Origin: Hyphomicrobiales bacterium
GTDB taxonomy: Bacteria; Pseudomonadota; Alphaproteobacteria; Rhizobiales; Rhizobiaceae
NCBI GenBank assembly: GCA_900473175.1
Contig: UCKM01000008.1
Span: 366,837-430,836, forward strand
Length of the DNA stretch: 64,000 nt
Direction: 5' to 3'
Both the position numbers and the translations under genes were made by a program. Below the pieces are notes generated by a model. The model did no database searches, was not told the origin of the DNA, and worked only from the letters and a program-made list of their open reading frames with translations. Shown here one piece after another: positions 7,813 to 16,889 of this stretch. Within the stretch, counting starts at the first letter, position 1. Each line of letters begins with the position of its first letter.

Positions 7813-9214
7813 TGTCTCGCCTCAATCGGCGTTGAAGTCACCTCCGCTTTGGAGACGCTTGAGCGAAAGCCTGCGCTTTCAACTTCTGCTCTGGATCGTT
7901 CTCCCGTTGATCGGTGTGATCTGCGTCAACCTGTTGATCAGCTTTCAATCGGCAGAGGCTACTGCCGATTTGATCAACGACCAGATGCTGTTGTCTTCTG
8001 CGCGCGTCATCGCCGAAGCGGTGGCGGTGGATGCCAACGGCACGGTCGAGGCGGATATCCCGCCGGCTGCCTTGGAAATGTTTGACACTGGCCATGGCGA
8101 CCGAGTCTTTTACAGGGTGATAACCGCTTGGGGAACGCTTGTCGCGGGTTTCCTCGATTTGCCCTCGCCAAAGAAAGAACAGGCGGGCGAAGATGCAGTC
8201 TTTCGAGGCGACAAGGTGCGGGTTATGATGATCAATCATCCCGTGGTTGGCCTCGCCAAGGATGCGGCAGTTTCCGTTTCAGTCGCCGTGACGCTGAACA
8301 ATGAAGCTGCGATGCGCGAGAGATTATGGCTGTCGGATTTCACCAAACAGTTGTTGCTCGTTATGGTTGCGGGGTTGGTCGCAATCATCGGTCTTCAACG
8401 TGGCTTGGCCCCTGTATTGAAACTGCGTGATGCCGTCCGGCAACGCGATCGCGAAAGGCTTGATCCTTTTAATCCCCAAAGCGTGCAAAGCGAACTTCGC
8501 CCCTTGGTCCATGCACTTAACGATCACATGGAACGGGTGCAGGGCCAGATGGCTGCGCAGAGACGATTTGTTTCGAATGCCGCGCATCAATTGCGGACGC
8601 CATTGGCTCTGGTCAACACGCAGGCGAGCGTTGCTGCGCGCGAAGAAAATCCTGAGAGGCGCAGCGAAGCACTGCAGGCTTTGCGAACAAGTACAAAGCA
8701 GCTGACACGGCTGGCCAGCCAACTCTTGACGCTGTCGCGTGCCGAACCTGGCAGTCGCAGGCCACGCCATGACACTGTGGATTTGACGGCCGCAGCAAGG
8801 CAGGTTTTGGAAACTTACGCGGAAACAGCATTAAAGCGTCAGATTGACCTCGGGCTTGAAGCGAGCGAAGCATCATTTGTCGAGGGCGACGGCACTATGT
8901 TAGCCGAGATGCTGGTCAATCTTGTCGATAATGCACTTCGGTACACGCAGATGGGCGGCACCGTGACCGTCGCCCTGACAAGACAAGGTGACTGGGTATG
9001 CCTTCGGGTTGAGGACAATGGTCCCGGCATTCCTGAGGGTGAACATGAACAGGTATTTGAGCGCTTCTATCGTATTATGGGGACACAGGCCGAGGGTAGC
9101 GGGCTCGGACTTGCCATTGTGAAAGAGGTTGTCGATGGCGCAAGTGGCGACATCGCGCTGAGGACGCCGGCAAACGGCGGTCTGATTGTTGAGGTCCGGT
9201 TGCCGGCTGCATGA
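7802..9214 (+). CDS. Sensor histidine kinase (TctE/QseC-like)
   Basis: About 470 residues; ATG at 7802 overlaps the response-regulator stop at 7810-7812. The first membrane segment is about residues 27-48, then a periplasmic sensor region, and the second segment about 183-200. The dimerisation/phospho-acceptor helix is FVSNAAHQLRTPLAL with His262. The ATPase domain has N-box [18 protein letters not shown] and GSGLGLAIVKEV. It should phosphorylate the adjacent response regulator. The signal is unknown; TctE relatives sense carboxylates, but this sensor domain cannot be assigned by eye. Confidence 0.92.
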   Translation: MTNDVSPQSALKSPPLWRRLSESLRFQLLLWIVLPLIGVICVNLLISFQSAEATADLINDQMLLSSARVIAEAVAVDANGTVEADIPPAALEMFDTGHGDRVFYRVITAWGTLVAGFLDLPSPKKEQAGEDAVFRGDKVRVMMINHPVVGLAKDAAVSVSVAVTLNNEAAMRERLWLSDFTKQLLLVMVAGLVAIIGLQRGLAPVLKLRDAVRQRDRERLDPFNPQSVQSELRPLVHALNDHMERVQGQMAAQRRFVSNAAHQLRTPLALVNTQASVAAREENPERRSEALQALRTSTKQLTRLASQLLTLSRAEPGSRRPRHDTVDLTAAARQVLETYAETALKRQIDLGLEASEASFVEGDGTMLAEMLVNLVDNALRYTQMGGTVTVALTRQGDWVCLRVEDNGPGIPEGEHEQVFERFYRIMGTQAEGSGLGLAIVKEVVDGASGDIALRTPANGGLIVEVRLPAA

Positions 9215-9218
9215 AAGA

Positions 9219-9238
9219 GGCCGGGACAAAGCCCGGCC
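9219..9238. terminator. Bidirectional terminator between convergent genes
   Basis: Stem GGCCGGG (9219-9225) and CCCGGCC (9232-9238) with a six-base loop, followed on the plus strand by a pyrimidine-rich TTCTCT. It lies between the kinase stop (9214) and the permease stop (9263), which converge. Confidence 0.75.
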
Positions 9239-9262
9239 TTCTCTGTGGCGTTGATGTTCCAG

Positions 9263-10141
9263 TTATTGCATATCGGTGTGCTGTTGGGGCCGCCATTTGG
9301 CCAAGCGATTTTCGATCATCGTCATGATGAATTCCGCGACCAGGGTGACAAGCATGACGAGCACAATTGCCGCATACATGCCGGCCGCATCGAACGTTCC
9401 CTTTGCGATGGAGATCAACTGGCCGATACCGAAGCGGGCGCCGACGAACTCGCCGACGATAGCGCCAATGATTGCGAAGCCGAAGCTCACGTGCAGACTG
9501 GCAAAAATCCAGCTCATCGCCGAGGGAACGACCACTGTGCGGGTCACTTCCCAGTTGGACGCGCCGAGTATTCGGGCATTCGCGATCATGTTGCGATCAG
9601 CCTCGCGCACGCCCTGAAAAGCATTCGCAAAAACCACGAAGAACACCATGATAAATGCCAACGCGACCTTGGATGCGAGACCAAGACCCATGATCATGAT
9701 GAAAATCGGAGCCAGGACCACACGCGGTATCGAATTGATCGCCTTGATGTAGACGGAAAATATATCCGAAAGAAACTGGTTGCGACCAAGCCCGATCCCG
9801 ACCAGAACGCCGGTGACGGAGCCCGCGACGAAGCCGATCAGCGCTTCTTCCATTGTTACCCACAGATTGTACCAGAGCGATCCCTCGGCGGTGCCCTCGG
9901 TTACCCATTCATAGAAGCGCGCCACAATCGCGCTTGGACTGGAATAGAAGAACGGGTCTATCCAGAGTCGGTTTGATGACAATTCCCATAGGCCGAGAAT
10001 GCCGACGAGGATGGCGACCTGCCAGAACCGGACAGCATGTTTGCGGCGTTGCAGTACCTTGATTGCAGCAGCCTCAATTTCTGCGTCGGACGTACCGGGA
10101 CGGAAAACGGGAAGGGCGCTATCGAGTGGGGCGTCAGTCAT
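9263..10141 (-). CDS. ABC transporter permease, nitrate/sulfonate/taurine (SsuC/TauC) class
   Basis: 292 residues. The N-terminal about 45 residues are soluble, followed by about six membrane helices. The permease-ATPase coupling segment is at about residues 190-215 (ANARILGASNWEVTRTVVVPSAM). ATG at 10141 is preceded by GAGGAAAC. It is the last gene of a leftward three-gene importer (binding protein, ATPase, permease). The class transports nitrate, sulfonates, taurine, thiamine precursors and other compounds; the substrate is not determinable here. Confidence 0.9.
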   Translation of the reverse strand: MTDAPLDSALPVFRPGTSDAEIEAAAIKVLQRRKHAVRFWQVAILVGILGLWELSSNRLWIDPFFYSSPSAIVARFYEWVTEGTAEGSLWYNLWVTMEEALIGFVAGSVTGVLVGIGLGRNQFLSDIFSVYIKAINSIPRVVLAPIFIMIMGLGLASKVALAFIMVFFVVFANAFQGVREADRNMIANARILGASNWEVTRTVVVPSAMSWIFASLHVSFGFAIIGAIVGEFVGARFGIGQLISIAKGTFDAAGMYAAIVLVMLVTLVAEFIMTMIENRLAKWRPQQHTDMQ

Positions 10142-10158
10142 AATTTGTTTCCTCCGGT

Positions 10159-10977
10159 TCAGGCAGCCTGGCTCGCGCGGCGGTAGCTGGTTTCCACCTC
10201 ATCGCGCAGATCCTCCCAGATCGTGCGGCAATATTCGATAAAGCGTTGTTCATAGCGAATTTCGGCAACGATACGCGGACGGGGGAGGTCGATCGGATAG
10301 ACCGATTTCACCGTCGCTGGCCCAGCGGTCAGAACATAGACCTTGTCGGCCAGCGCTACAGCCTCTTCAAGGTCGTGGGTGACGAAGACGACTGAAGCCT
10401 TCCGCTCGGCCCAAAGGCGCAGAAGTTCTTCGTGCATAACGGTGCGCGTCTGGACATCGAGCGCCGAGAAGGGTTCGTCCATCAGCAGAATCTCCGGTTC
10501 GTTGATGAACGTTTGGGCGAGGGAAACGCGCTTGCGCATGCCCCCTGAAAGCTGGTGCGGATAGTGCTGCTCAAACCGTGACAGCCCGACACGGGCAAGC
10601 CAGTCCTTGGCACTGCGCATCGCTTCCTTGTGGGCCTTGCCACGAAACAGCGGTCCAGCCATGACGTTGTCAATGACATTGCGCCAGGGGAAAAGCGCGT
10701 CGGTCTGAAAGACAAATCCGACTCGCGGATCGATACCGTTGACCGGTTGGCCCATAAGACGCACTTCACCTGCGCTGGGCCTTGCAAGACCGGTCACGAG
10801 ATTCAGCGTTGTTGATTTGCCGCAACCCGTTGGTCCTACGACAGCAACGAATTCACCGGGCGCGACGGTCATGTTGAAATCGCGCAAGGCGGTTAGTGAT
10901 TTGCCTGTCGGCGAGACGAAGCGCCGGCTGACATTGATCAATTCGATCGCTGGGACCTGAGACGCATTTTGTTTCAT
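10159..10977 (-). CDS. ABC transporter ATP-binding protein, SsuB/TauB class
   Basis: 272 residues with Walker A GPTGCGKST (about residues 47-55), Q-loop FQTDALFPW, signature LSGGMRKRVSLA, Walker B LLMDEPFSALD and H-loop VTHDLEEAV. It lies 17 bp upstream of its permease gene. No convincing ribosome-binding site precedes the ATG at 10977, so translation may depend on the mRNA region carrying the upstream hairpin. Confidence 0.92.
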   Translation of the reverse strand: MKQNASQVPAIELINVSRRFVSPTGKSLTALRDFNMTVAPGEFVAVVGPTGCGKSTTLNLVTGLARPSAGEVRLMGQPVNGIDPRVGFVFQTDALFPWRNVIDNVMAGPLFRGKAHKEAMRSAKDWLARVGLSRFEQHYPHQLSGGMRKRVSLAQTFINEPEILLMDEPFSALDVQTRTVMHEELLRLWAERKASVVFVTHDLEEAVALADKVYVLTAGPATVKSVYPIDLPRPRIVAEIRYEQRFIEYCRTIWEDLRDEVETSYRRASQAA

Positions 10978-11039
10978 GGCTTAAACCTGACGCGTGCCGT
11001 ATAACGGGCTTGCACGCAGTGCCCGACATCAATCGGAAT

Positions 11040-11070
11040 GCCGCTTCCAGCGCAATGAGCTGGAAGCGGC
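11040..11070 (-). terminator. Strong hairpin between binding-protein and ATPase genes
   Basis: A 12-bp perfect stem (GCCGCTTCCAGC, 11040-11051, with 11059-11070) and a seven-base loop, just past the binding-protein stop at 11084. No U-run follows, so it probably protects the upstream mRNA end or causes partial termination. Confidence 0.55.
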
Positions 11071-11083
11071 GCGACCGGAAAGC

Positions 11084-12100
11084 CTATTTGGCAGCTTTCA
11101 CGAATTCGGTCGTGTATGTCTTGGAAAGGTCGATCTGCTTGCCTTTGACGTTCTTCGAGAAGGTCGACAACACGGCAAGCACTGTCTTCGGACCGTCTTC
11201 TGGCATCACGCCATCTGCGGTGAACATAGCTTTGCCATCTGTGAGCGCTTTGACATATCCGTCTTTGTCACCCACGTAGAAATCCTTCGGCATCTTGTCA
11301 GCGATGTCTTCGGCACTGTGGGTTTTGATGTATTTCAAAGTCTTTACAAAGGCGTTGGCAAGTTTCTGTGTTGCTTCCTTGTGCGCATCGACCCAGGACG
11401 TTTCCATGTAGAGCGAAGCCGCAGGGTAGGTTCCGCCAAGCGCAGTCCGTGTCGACTCGACTGAACGCATATCAATCAGGACGCGCGCTTCATTGGTTTT
11501 CAGCATACGCGAAATGGTCGGCTCGGTCGTCATGCCTGCCTCGATCTTGTCCTGTTGCATGGCTGCAATGAAGGTTGCGCCTGCACCGACTGGCACCGAG
11601 GTGAAATCGCCTGGCTGCAAGCCAGCCTTGGATGCAAGATATTGCGTGAGAAAGTTTGTGGACGAGCCGAGGCCAGTCACGCCAAGGTTCATCCCCTTGA
11701 AATCGGCCGCTGACTTGATCTCCGGATGCTTTGTTGACGCAAGTTCCACTTCACCCGGAGCCTGGCTGAACTGAACGACCGATTCTACGAATTTGCCTTT
11801 TGCCTGCAGATCGACGCAGTGATCGTAAAAGCCGACGACGCCCTGAACTGCTCCGGCGAGCAGCTGATTTTCTGCGTCGACGCCGGCCGGCTCATTGAGC
11901 AGCTCGACATCGAGACCTTCATCCTTGAAATATCCGAGCGCTTCAGCAAGCTTTGCCGGCAGGTAGATATGCTTCTCGTAACCGCCGACCATGATTGTAA
12001 TTTTATCATCAGCGTGCGCAGCTGGCATGTTACCAAACGCGCCAATTGCCATGATGAATGCGAGGGCTGTGCTGTGAAAAAGCGAGCGTGAAAGCGTCAT
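11084..12100 (-). CDS. Periplasmic binding protein, NMT1/SsuA-like, nitrate/sulfonate/taurine-class importer
   Basis: 338 residues from ATG at 12100 (AAGGACGG upstream); the open frame further 5' is non-coding. Signal peptide about residues 1-29, ending MPAAHA. The mature part starts DDKITIMVGGYEKHIYLPAKLAEALGYF, characteristic of the NMT1/THI5-like fold. GVTGLGSSTNFLTQYLASKAGL is the usual ligand-pocket segment. It is the first gene of the importer operon, followed by a hairpin. Substrate unknown: aromatic or aliphatic sulfonates, taurine and pyrimidine-type compounds are all known for the family. Confidence 0.9.
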   Translation of the reverse strand: MTLSRSLFHSTALAFIMAIGAFGNMPAAHADDKITIMVGGYEKHIYLPAKLAEALGYFKDEGLDVELLNEPAGVDAENQLLAGAVQGVVGFYDHCVDLQAKGKFVESVVQFSQAPGEVELASTKHPEIKSAADFKGMNLGVTGLGSSTNFLTQYLASKAGLQPGDFTSVPVGAGATFIAAMQQDKIEAGMTTEPTISRMLKTNEARVLIDMRSVESTRTALGGTYPAASLYMETSWVDAHKEATQKLANAFVKTLKYIKTHSAEDIADKMPKDFYVGDKDGYVKALTDGKAMFTADGVMPEDGPKTVLAVLSTFSKNVKGKQIDLSKTYTTEFVKAAK

Positions 12101-12491
12101 TGTTCCGTCCTTGGTTGGTTTCCCGCATCTTATGTTCTGGTCACATTGACATGTGCTTTTAACGATGCGGACCCAACATAAGCCACGCAACCTTTCAGCC
12201 AGCTTTCAGCGCCGATCTCAGTAACCGAGCCGGAATATGGTCCAATGGTTGATGTTGGTCATGGGAAAAATCCGTCTAACCCCGCGGCGAAACGGACGTC
12301 ACGAGTTTGGAAAGCGGCGCCATGGCTTCGAGCGTTTCAAAAGTTCGATCCATTGCGAGTGCCGGATTCGCATCGAGGGATCGTTGGTGATCACATAGGC
12401 GTGGGCCAGCGCCGCCAACAGCTTGCCGACTGTCTGGCTGCTTCGCACACGTGCTTTGGGCTTGGCTGGATTGTGGGCCCAAACAAATACC
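12101..12491. other. Upstream region of the importer and tail of a decayed gene; no intact gene seen
   Basis: About 390 bp. The left part must hold the promoter of the NMT1-like binding-protein gene. Short frames in the right part have no recognisable product. Confidence 0.4.
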
Positions 12492-13626
12492 TCAGGCTGG
12501 CAATCCCGCTAGACGCAAGCCGGCCCGCAAACGCTCGATATCGTTCGCCTCACGCAAATGCGAAACATCGACAAGCCAATCGATGTATTCGGCTGGCGTG
12601 GCTGTTGGACCACCTTGCCACACGGCGCCGACCGACTTCACAAACACTTCACCACATCGACGGGCCTCTTCAACCCTGCCCAGATGACCATAACAGGCGG
12701 CCCGCCAGGCCATGTCACGCGGGTGCCGCGAAGGACTATCGAAAGTCCTCTGTTGGAGCAGCACGACCGCCTCACTGTAACGTCCGAGTTGAAATAGAAT
12801 GTGCGAAAGATAGTAGTTATACCAAATTGGATGGCCGGGATTGATCCTGAAGGCGATTTCGGCCGCCGGCAGCGCACGTTCCGGCCTCCCCAAAGCCCCC
12901 TGCATGCATGCCCACAGTATTTGATTTACGGGATCGTTCGGATTCATGGATCTGGCTAAATCCAGATGGTGTTCGGCTCTGTTAAAATCCCGCCAGGTCA
13001 AGCACATGTACCCAAGCGTGCAATGCACTCTCGGATCATTTGGATCGAGGGCAAGGGCTTGATCCGCAAGACGAAGGGCCGTTATCCGATTTTCGTCCTG
13101 CGCGTGGGGTACACCAACGCCACGATCTACGACACGATTTAGATGAACAACGGCGAGGCCCGTATAGGCCCGGGCAAAGGTGGGATCAATTTGGATGGCG
13201 CGTTCGAATAATTCCCGAGCGTGTTCCTGGGTTCCGGGCGTAAAGTCGTCCGACAGGCGGTGTCCCTGCAGGAACAGGTCATACGCGCATATCCTCCGGC
13301 GGTCGCCGCCGCGCCGCGACCTCTCGATCGTCCCTAATGCGCTGGGCGACTGTCGCGACAATGTTCTGCGAGATTTCCTCTTGGACAGCAAAGACGTCCT
13401 CCAAGGCACGGTCGTAACGTTCGGCCCAGACATGAGTCCCGCATGCTGCTTCCACGAGCTGCGCCGTGATCCGCACGCGATTGCCCGCCCGTCGCACACT
13501 GCCTTCGACGACATAGATCGCACCGAGCTTGCGCCCGATTTCCCGCAGGTCGGTGCTTTGTCCGCGAAAGGCAAACGAAGAGTTGCGGGCAATATGATCG
13601 CAATATTGCCATAGACGAACCGGCAT
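12492..13626 (-). pseudogene. Decayed TolB-N/TPR protein (adenylate-cyclase-like family) with frameshift and 5' loss
   Basis: Two minus-strand frames encode consecutive pieces of one protein. The upstream piece (13626 to about 13280) contains IARNSSFAFRGQ, IGRKLGAIYVVEGSVRRAGN and THVWAERYDRALEDVFAVQ, the TolB-N-like module. It ends in a premature stop after RRPPEDMRV. The next frame resumes at once with AYDLFLQGHRLSDDF and continues through several TPR repeats to 12492. A single missing base near 13285-13290 explains both. The N-terminus normally found in this family (a cyclase or winged-helix domain plus a membrane segment) is absent upstream of 13626. An intact relative lies at 18146-19969. 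Confidence 0.8.
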
Positions 13627-13664
13627 ATGCTATAGTCCAGGCATTTGCATCGATGGAGTCGTCC

Positions 13665-14438
13665 ATGGGCGTGAACTTTCCAAACGAAAGTCCGGAGTAT
13701 CGCGCAGCCCGCAACAAGCTGCTTCAGCGCGAGCTAGCTCTCAGGCGCGAAATGGAGGCAGTGGCCGCGGAGATACGAGCACTCCCGCCTGGTGGGGCCG
13801 TTCCCGAGGACTACGAATTCGACCGAATTAACGCAAAGGGCGCACCAGAAAAAGTGCGGCTGTCCGAACTGTTCCGGCCCGGCACCGATACCTTGATCGT
13901 CTATCATTACATGTTCCCCCGGCACCGCAGCGACAAGCGGCTGGGGCCGAGCAGCGGGCCAATGGCACAGCTACCGGTGGAAGAGGGACCGTGTCCGTCG
14001 TGCACTGCTTTGCTCGACAACTGGGAGGGAGCGGTCCCGCACGTAAATGGCCTCGGAGCGAACATCGTGGCCGTCGCCAAGGCACCCATCGAGCGGGTCA
14101 CGGCCTTCGCAGCGCATCGCGGCTGGTGCCACTTGCAGCTGCTTTCAGCCTCCAATAGCAGCTTCAAGCGCGATTATCGCGGCGAGGATGAGGAGGGGCA
14201 GCAGGTTCCGATGCTCACGGTATTCCACAAGGGCCCCGACGGGGTGATTAGGCTGAGTTGGGCTTCCGAGCTGTTGTTCTTGCCGACCGAGCCGGGGCAG
14301 GATCCACGCCATGTCGGCACGGTCGAGCCGATGTGGACTCTTTTGGACCTCACTCCCGGAGGGCGGCCGGATACCGACGAGCAGATCGAATACGACTGCT
14401 GTCAGAGCGAGGCGCCGGCGAGTACCCGGAAAGCCTAA
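13665..14438 (+). CDS. DUF899-family thioredoxin-fold protein
   Basis: About 257 residues. Features of the family: EYRAARNKLLQRELALRREMEAV near the N-terminus, a YHYMFPR segment, and the CPSC motif in EGPCPSCTALLDNWEG (a potential redox CxxC). RGWCHLQLLSASNSSFKRDY follows, as in DUF899 proteins. ATG at 13665 has GGAG six bases upstream; an in-frame ATG at 13653 is the alternative. DUF899 members are thioredoxin-like proteins of uncertain role. The gene begins about 40 bp from the truncated end of the TPR pseudogene, suggesting a past rearrangement at that boundary. Confidence 0.85.
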   Translation: MGVNFPNESPEYRAARNKLLQRELALRREMEAVAAEIRALPPGGAVPEDYEFDRINAKGAPEKVRLSELFRPGTDTLIVYHYMFPRHRSDKRLGPSSGPMAQLPVEEGPCPSCTALLDNWEGAVPHVNGLGANIVAVAKAPIERVTAFAAHRGWCHLQLLSASNSSFKRDYRGEDEEGQQVPMLTVFHKGPDGVIRLSWASELLFLPTEPGQDPRHVGTVEPMWTLLDLTPGGRPDTDEQIEYDCCQSEAPASTRKA

Positions 14439-14843
14439 AACAACTTCGAACTGCGCGCTCATGCTAGAACAGAAGCCCTATCACGCCTGGGCAGACCTGC
14501 CACGATGGTCTGATTCGATCCGTCGGCTGTTCGAATCTGCATCAGACATCGCCAGTGGTGACGACACGTGTCGATATTGAGGACTTCAGCTCCATGCTGG
14601 AGCCGCGTCTATGCCAGCAGATGCCCGGAATCGCGACCTTCTGGAACAGGTGCGGGGACGCAACGGCCGAGGATGGATAGGCTGAGAGTTTCGCCCTGAA
14701 CTCCGGATGCGTGACCTTCGACGAAGCCATCCGCTTGTATGACCCTCAGGTCAACGCCTTGGCGGATGGAGCATCGATCGCAGATCTTGAAACCGCCCTC
14801 CGGGTCATCACGGCACTACGGAAAAAACTTGAAGGAGATGAGG
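14439..14843. other. Region without an intact gene; eroded open frame before the cytochrome gene
   Basis: About 400 bp. The plus strand has an open stretch from roughly 14680 to a stop at 14861-14863 (containing FDEAIRLYDPQVNALADGAS and TALRKKL), interrupted upstream by a TAG and lacking a start. It could be the 3' remnant of a small regulator but I cannot assign it. It overlaps the cytochrome start in another frame. Confidence 0.35.
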
Positions 14844-15377
14844 ATGCTGAAGAGCAGACCTGAGCGCTACGGGACGGTTGCAGTCTCAATTCACTGGCTG
14901 AGCGCCATCCTGATTCTGGCTCTGCTCGCCTCCGGTTTCAAGGCCGCCAATGCCATGAATGCGGCCACGAAGGTTGAATTCTTGCGCTTCCACATTCCCG
15001 TAGCGATCATTGTCCTGCTTCTCACCGCGTTCCGCATTGTCTGGTGGTGGCGCTTCGACGTGAAGCCGCTTCCGGTCAAGGGATCGGTCATGTGGCAGGA
15101 CCGCATCGCTCGTTGGGTCCATGTCGCCTTCTACATCGTCATCCTTGGCATGATTGCCAGCGGCATTGGCATGATAGTCCTGAGCGGCGCAGCCCCTGCA
15201 ATCTTTGGTGAGCCTGGCACAGTGCTGCCAACCTTCACCGACTATCCTCCGCGCGCGCCACATGGCCTTGGCGCGTTCCTACTTGTCGGGCTGGCGGTAT
15301 TCCACGCCGGGGCAGCCCTCTACCACCAATTCATTCGCCGCGATGGGCTGCTCCGGCGGATGTGGTATGGCGGCTGA
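14844..15377 (+). CDS. Cytochrome b561-family membrane protein
   Basis: 177 residues. ATG at 14844 is chosen because GAAGGAG ends six bases upstream; an ATG two codons earlier is too close. There are four membrane helices with histidines expected to ligate haem: IHWLSAIL (helix 1), FHIPVAIIVLL (helix 2), RWVHVAFYIVI (helix 3) and LAVFHAGAALYHQF (helix 4), preceded by the PHGLGAFL loop. Such proteins carry electrons across the inner membrane, often from quinol. The electron partner is not apparent in the neighbourhood. Confidence 0.9.
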   Translation: MLKSRPERYGTVAVSIHWLSAILILALLASGFKAANAMNAATKVEFLRFHIPVAIIVLLLTAFRIVWWWRFDVKPLPVKGSVMWQDRIARWVHVAFYIVILGMIASGIGMIVLSGAAPAIFGEPGTVLPTFTDYPPRAPHGLGAFLLVGLAVFHAGAALYHQFIRRDGLLRRMWYGG

Positions 15378-16045
15378 CGGGGGCGGCTCGAGGAACTTCA
15401 ATCATCCAAAATCATGAATGAAATGCTGATGCGCGACTTCACAGTGTTCGCGATATCGGTGGTGCGGATTCTAGGCTCATGGCAGTACCCGCCAATCCTT
15501 TGGGCGCCGAACGTGACACAACGTGTGAGTGGGCCGTGGGTGGCAGCTGGCCCCTCTTGTTTGCGCATTTGCCCAAGTGGCGTGGATAACGCACACGCGG
15601 ACGAGATGAAGGTACAAAGGTAAGCAGCGGCTGGCTCATGTGAATCGCTTTTGCAAGTGCGTTGTAGACTTTGATGCACCAATCCAAATCGGCAAAAATC
15701 AGCTATTATCCGCATTTTAAAAACGACCGCATTGATACCGAGTTGCTGCGCTATAAAGCCGAACATCGTGCGTGGCGTGGTAGCACCTCGGTCTGCCGAA
15801 TGCACGGCCCGGAAATTGCATGGGGCAAAGCTGAACGGCGAAGCCCAACTGATTGTGATCAGCGGCCAGCGTCTACGCCCTGACGGTCGATACCGCGCTT
15901 GGAATTGTCGAGCGGTCTGCTCGCGTATAACCGAGCCGGCCATCTGGCCGCTTCGACACTGATGGGAGCGGCTCCATCGCGTCCCGGCTAGCGTTGAGTT
16001 GGAGATCTGCCTGAATCGTACGCAACAACCCGGAGGAGACCTAAC
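15378..16045. other. Non-coding stretch of about 670 bp
   Basis: A long minus-strand open frame (to 16558) runs antisense through the cupin gene and is not credible: no start signal, no recognisable domain. Plus-strand frames are short. The right end holds the cupin ribosome-binding site. AT content is locally higher around 15690-15730. I see no RNA gene. Confidence 0.4.
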
Positions 16046-16504
16046 ATGAACGTCAAAGCCACCACCATTCTCGATGGTCGCAATCAGGATTGGATTCCGG
16101 TGCTGATGCCCGGCGCAGAAGGCACGTTCATCAAGGTGCTGAAGGCAGACGAAGACGCGCGCCGCATCGTATTCCAGTTCCGCTTCAGCCCAAACACCAG
16201 CCTGCCGCGGCATAGTCACGATGCGTGGGCTGTCGCCTACACTGTGACCGGTCGTTGGGAATACGAGGAAGGCCCCTTCGATGCCGGCATGGTAGCCTAC
16301 GAGGTCGTGGGCAACGATCATACGCCGCGCAGCGATGTTGGGGCGGAACTGTTCATCATCATGGGCAGTAATAATGACGACTTCCTCGTCAATTACATGT
16401 CTGACGGCAGTGTTATCCGCTTCAAAATGCGCTTCTTCAAGGCGCTGGAGGGCCTCAATCTCGCCCAGGCTGCGAAGCTGGATTTTGCGGCGCTCGTGAA
16501 TTAG
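16046..16504 (+). CDS. Cupin-domain protein
   Basis: 152 residues, single cupin barrel. The first motif is SLPRHSHDAWAVAYTVTGRWEYEEG (two histidines and a glutamate, likely metal ligands); the second is around VVGNDHTPRSDVGAELFIIMGS. ATG at 16046 follows CCGGAGGAG at ideal spacing. Resembles small cupins related to ChrR-type or dihydroxyacetophenone-dioxygenase-like proteins, so either a metal-dependent oxygenase/isomerase or a sensor is possible. It stands alone, with no operon partner. Confidence 0.85.
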   Translation: MNVKATTILDGRNQDWIPVLMPGAEGTFIKVLKADEDARRIVFQFRFSPNTSLPRHSHDAWAVAYTVTGRWEYEEGPFDAGMVAYEVVGNDHTPRSDVGAELFIIMGSNNDDFLVNYMSDGSVIRFKMRFFKALEGLNLAQAAKLDFAALVN

Positions 16505-16889
16505 GTTCACGTTGCCCAGCGCATTTGTTACCGCCGCCACTGGATTCGTCGGCGTCAACTTGGTGCGCGCGAAAAGCGCTGGAGACTAGCATTCGCGAGG
16601 CTTCTATTCCGTGTTGGACTGTAGTTGAAGGTAAGAATGCGGCCGTTCACGTGAATCCAAAAACTCTCAAATTTGCTGCACCGAGGAGCGGTCTTTAACG
16701 GAGCAACCCCTGCTTGCGAAGTGGATCTTCGAATAATTGATCTGGCGCAAATGCGCCGCATTATGTCTCGCCTATGGTAGAATAGAGCCTGGCAAAAGAC
16801 GGCAACGTGGTCCTGCGAAAATCGCCAAACCCACTGCTGTCAATAATCGACCCGGGTCCTATGGACCAAAGGCACGGAGGGAGAGTCCC
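16505..16889. other. Intergenic region upstream of the EF-hand gene
   Basis: About 385 bp with no supported gene. The frame of the EF-hand gene is open further upstream (to 16737), but the sequence there is basic and non-repetitive and lacks a signal peptide, so I regard it as untranslated leader. Confidence 0.4.

Noticed and set aside
15398..16558. 386-codon open frame on the minus strand
   Set aside because: It runs antisense to the cupin gene, which has an ideal ribosome-binding site and clear motifs; the minus-strand product has no domain and low-complexity-free but unmatchable sequence.
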